Source of the DNA: Candidatus Melainabacteria bacterium
GTDB taxonomy: Bacteria > Cyanobacteriota > Vampirovibrionia > LMEP-6097
NCBI GenBank assembly: GCA_028817775.1
Contig: JAPPOW010000018.1
Coordinates: forward strand, 1-9,364
DNA: 9,364 bases
Reading direction: 5' to 3'
A program made the position numbers and the translations under genes. The stretch's first letter is position 1; every line of letters starts with the position of its first letter. The notes beneath the pieces are model-generated. The model ran no database searches and had not been told where the DNA came from. It worked only from the letters and a program-made list of their open reading frames with translations. Shown in pieces: positions 6,727 to 9,364 of the stretch.

Positions 6727-6972
6727 TTGCGCCTGATTTTGATTAGCTTAATAGTTCTTGGCACTGGCTACTTTAGCTTTATCAGTGAGGGACAGCTTTT
6801 TGTTAGTTTGGCTCCTCTAAACCTGCTGCTAGAACAGTTCTTAGATGCTAGGACTTTATTTACTATGCCCATTGACTTACAGATGCTCTTGTTAACGTCA
6901 ATCCCTGTACCTAGTTGGTTTTTGTGGTTATTTGCAGCTATAACCTGCTATTTGACCTGGAAGTTCAAATAG
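6727..6972 (+). CDS. Small membrane protein, function unknown
   Basis: The 81-residue product has two hydrophobic segments: residues 3-19 (LILISLIVLGTGYFSFI) and about 63-78 (WFLWLFAAITCYLTWK), joined by a leucine-rich link. It would sit in the inner membrane with both ends on one side. The start is a TTG; AAGG at 6721-6724 is only 2 nt before it, closer than ideal, so the true start is uncertain. No upstream ATG exists in this frame nearby. The short gap behind the previous gene suggests translation from the same transcript. It could also be a chance open frame, but the two clean membrane segments argue for a real gene. Confidence 0.5.
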   Translation: MRLILISLIVLGTGYFSFISEGQLFVSLAPLNLLLEQFLDARTLFTMPIDLQMLLLTSIPVPSWFLWLFAAITCYLTWKFK

Positions 6973-7006
6973 TTGACCAAGCCGGCATTTATATTGGAGA
7001 AGAGTA

Positions 7007-7036
7007 TTGACAATGAGTCCCCGAGCGTGTTATATT
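7007..7036 (+). promoter_or_regulatory. Strong sigma-70-type promoter of the gene at 7076
   Basis: A perfect -35, TTGACA (7007-7012), is followed after 18 bp by TATATT (7031-7036), itself preceded by TGT (7028-7030), which makes it an extended -10. It is the best promoter match in the window. A start point near 7043 gives a leader of about 33 nt for the downstream gene. Confidence 0.75.
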
Positions 7037-7075
7037 AAGCCAGGTTGACTTGAGCTAGAAGTCAATTAGTAGATT

Positions 7076-7957
7076 ATGACTAAAAGAATTTCAGACGCGG
7101 TAAGAGTTTTTGAAAACTACCTTTCTCACAAAGGACAACACTCTGTTGTAAGGAATCTAGGTGCTGGCAGAAAGGCGACTCTAGAGGGAACTGACCTCTG
7201 TGTGCGTGATTCCTATAATGATGCAATTGGCAGAGCCTATGATCTTAGACCAGGACAGGTGCGAGAGGAGCTTGGTCGCATCCTTGCAAGACCAGCTAGT
7301 GGTGAAGCAAATTCTCAATTTAGTTTTTTCTTTAACCATAGTAGCCTTCTTGATAGCCCGAGTGTCGAGGACAAATTATCATCTGGACCTGCACGGTCAC
7401 TAAGACCTGGTTCTCCTGAAGTTCGCTTGAATTTTGATCTTGCTGAATTATCAGAGCATCTGCGATCGCAGTCTCCATCTTTTGATGAGCTTGTACAGAA
7501 CAGTATTGGCATCAAGGGAGTAAGTGGATCAAGTTCAGTCTTTGGTGGTCTTTTGGATCCAGGGTCGCTTTTTAAATACACGCTAGAAACAGAAGCGGCT
7601 GATACAGATAGAGTCAATCTGATTGATTCTGCTAGTAAGAACCAAGCTCAAAGATTGGAAGCGTTTATGGAGCTTATGCATGATAATTTAGATAAGTTTG
7701 CTCTAGTCAATGATCCTAGCTTTTATACTTTGGTGACTAATGATGGCTATAAAATCTCTCGCATTCAACAAAGTAACTTTACCTCCTACGTTATTGAAAA
7801 CAGAATTGGTGACATGGTCACGGTTATAGCTAAGGGAAATGAGGATCGTACTATTAAACTTAGAACTGACACAGAGCTAGAAGTACTTAGCACTGCTGAG
7901 AAGATTAAAGCCTCTCTCCAAGGACAGCCGGTCAAAGAATTGCCTCTAAAGAGCTAA
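7076..7957 (+). CDS. Protein of unknown function behind a strong promoter
   Basis: I do not recognise this 293-residue protein. It lacks a signal peptide or membrane segments. The first ~75 residues are basic (MTKRISDAVRVFENYLSHKG, RNLGAGRKATLEG), residues 75-150 are rich in serine and proline and probably flexible, and residues 200-285 look like a folded alpha/beta domain (FMELMHDNLDKFALVNDPSFYTLVTNDGYKISRI, VIENRIGDMVTVIAKGNEDRTIKL). The order, with a short basic head and a disordered middle, would suit a regulatory or secreted substrate protein, but that is only a guess. The ATG has no Shine-Dalgarno but lies 33 nt after the expected transcription start. Within it at 7462-7469 is GCGATCGC, the cyanobacterial HIP1 octamer. 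It stands alone, about 350 bp upstream of the 16S gene. Confidence 0.75.
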   Translation: MTKRISDAVRVFENYLSHKGQHSVVRNLGAGRKATLEGTDLCVRDSYNDAIGRAYDLRPGQVREELGRILARPASGEANSQFSFFFNHSSLLDSPSVEDKLSSGPARSLRPGSPEVRLNFDLAELSEHLRSQSPSFDELVQNSIGIKGVSGSSSVFGGLLDPGSLFKYTLETEAADTDRVNLIDSASKNQAQRLEAFMELMHDNLDKFALVNDPSFYTLVTNDGYKISRIQQSNFTSYVIENRIGDMVTVIAKGNEDRTIKLRTDTELEVLSTAEKIKASLQGQPVKELPLKS

Positions 7958-8032
7958 ATATAGCTGATGCAGCTTAGTGAAGTTTACAAATATTTAACAC
8001 ATATAGACGTCAAACTTGCTAGTATTGATATC

Positions 8033-8055
8033 CTCGCTGGAAACGAGTCAGCGAG
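8033..8055. other. Stem-loop between the gene at 7076 and the rRNA promoter
   Basis: CTCGCTG (8033-8039) pairs perfectly with CAGCGAG (8049-8055) around a 9-base loop, GAAACGAGT. No T-run follows, so it is not a standard intrinsic terminator, but its place after the upstream gene and before the rRNA promoter would suit a weak or factor-assisted stop. The remaining stretch from 7958 to 8032 shows nothing I can name. Confidence 0.45.
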
Positions 8056-8063
8056 ATAGTAGA

Positions 8064-8094
8064 CTGAAAACTGAATAATATTACGAGATATAAT
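8064..8094 (+). promoter_or_regulatory. Candidate promoter of the rRNA operon
   Basis: A perfect TATAAT (8089-8094) lies in an AT-rich run about 220 bp before mature 16S. The best -35 is CTGAAA (8064-8069), 4 of 6 matches, with a long 19-bp spacer. Transcription from about 8101 would give a 210-nt leader holding the inverted octamer arrays. I did not find a clear boxA anti-termination sequence in the leader. Confidence 0.5.
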
Positions 8095-8138
8095 ATGAAT
8101 TATTTCCTGTTAAATTCAATCTGAGTAGGCCAGTTCAA

Positions 8139-8298
8139 AACGCTCTAAGGCTGTAGGGTTCTAGCGCTGTAGCGCAAAATCTGATGATAGCCTTGAGTTT
8201 TTTCATGAACGGCATTTAGGTAAATTTTCCTGATGGTTACTTTGTAACTATCTAAACTCTATCGCGTTAGAGCGTTACAGCCCTAGAGCGCTAGAGCT
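8139..8298. repeat. Inverted octamer arrays in the 16S leader forming a long stem
   Basis: From 8141 a degenerate 8-bp unit of the form NGCT(C/G)TA(A/G) repeats four times (CGCTCTAA, GGCTGTAG, GGTTCTAG, CGCTGTAG; 8141-8172). Five units in reverse orientation fill 8259-8298 (CTATCGCG, TTAGAGCG, TTACAGCC, CTAGAGCG, CTAGAGCT). Folded in RNA, 8139-8174 pairs with 8257-8292: by my count 27 Watson-Crick pairs, 4 G-U and 5 mismatches, with no bulges. The 82-base loop contains a small hairpin, GTTAC-TTT-GTAAC (8236-8248). Such a stem beside the 16S 5' end could be a processing or folding element. Confidence 0.8.
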
Positions 8299-8310
8299 TT
8301 AATATGCAAT

Positions 8311-9364
<1,054 letters not shown>

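Noticed and set aside
8141..8298. CRISPR array.
   Set aside because: The repeated unit is 8 bp with no unique spacers, and the two blocks are in opposite orientation.
7958..8310. A tRNA or small RNA gene in the spacer before 16S.
   Set aside because: I could not find a cloverleaf or T-arm GTTCRANYC pattern; the stems seen are explained by the leader repeats.

Overview
The window ends inside a 16S rRNA gene (8311 to the window edge). Its sequence points to the cyanobacterial phylum in the broad sense. The stretch at about 9045-9070 reads AAAGGGATTAGATACCCCTG, which as I remember it is the cyanobacteria-specific version of this region, and the GCGTCTGTAGGTGG motif and short V3 helix are also cyanobacterial or plastid-like. 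Other positions depart from photosynthetic cyanobacteria, for example TTTTGCGCAATGG in place of TTTTCCGCAATGG. I infer a deep, probably non-photosynthetic sister lineage (Melainabacteria/Vampirovibrionia-like), at moderate confidence. No photosynthesis gene is present. The DNA is AT-leaning and every gene looks chromosomal housekeeping or lineage-specific.

Layout. Positions 149-2562 (+) hold a two-gene operon joined by a UGAUG overlap: a secreted beta-rich/glycine-zipper protein and a SAM-dependent methyltransferase with a helical C-terminus. A REP-like inverted repeat (2569-2673) separates them from a minus-strand block, read thrB (homoserine kinase), ctpA (S41 carboxyl-terminal protease), dus (tRNA-dihydrouridine synthase). 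Divergent from thrB are two unrecognised plus-strand genes, one helical (6279-6713) and one small membrane protein (6727-6972). A third unknown gene (7076-7957) sits behind the best promoter in the window. Then come 353 non-coding bases holding the rRNA promoter and leader, and the 16S gene.

The housekeeping genes do not form one pathway: threonine synthesis, envelope proteolysis and tRNA modification are simply adjacent. The unusual content is in the spacers. (1) A near-perfect 40-bp inverted repeat between ctpA and dus contains the dus start codon and its first five codons, so a mirrored copy of the start of dus lies beside the ctpA stop. (2) The 16S leader carries two arrays of a degenerate 8-bp unit in opposite orientation, able to fold into a 36-position stem just before the mature 16S end. 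(3) Three REP-like elements with nested stems lie in the gene spacers. (4) thrB and ctpA have -10 boxes so close to their ATGs that they may be transcribed leaderless.
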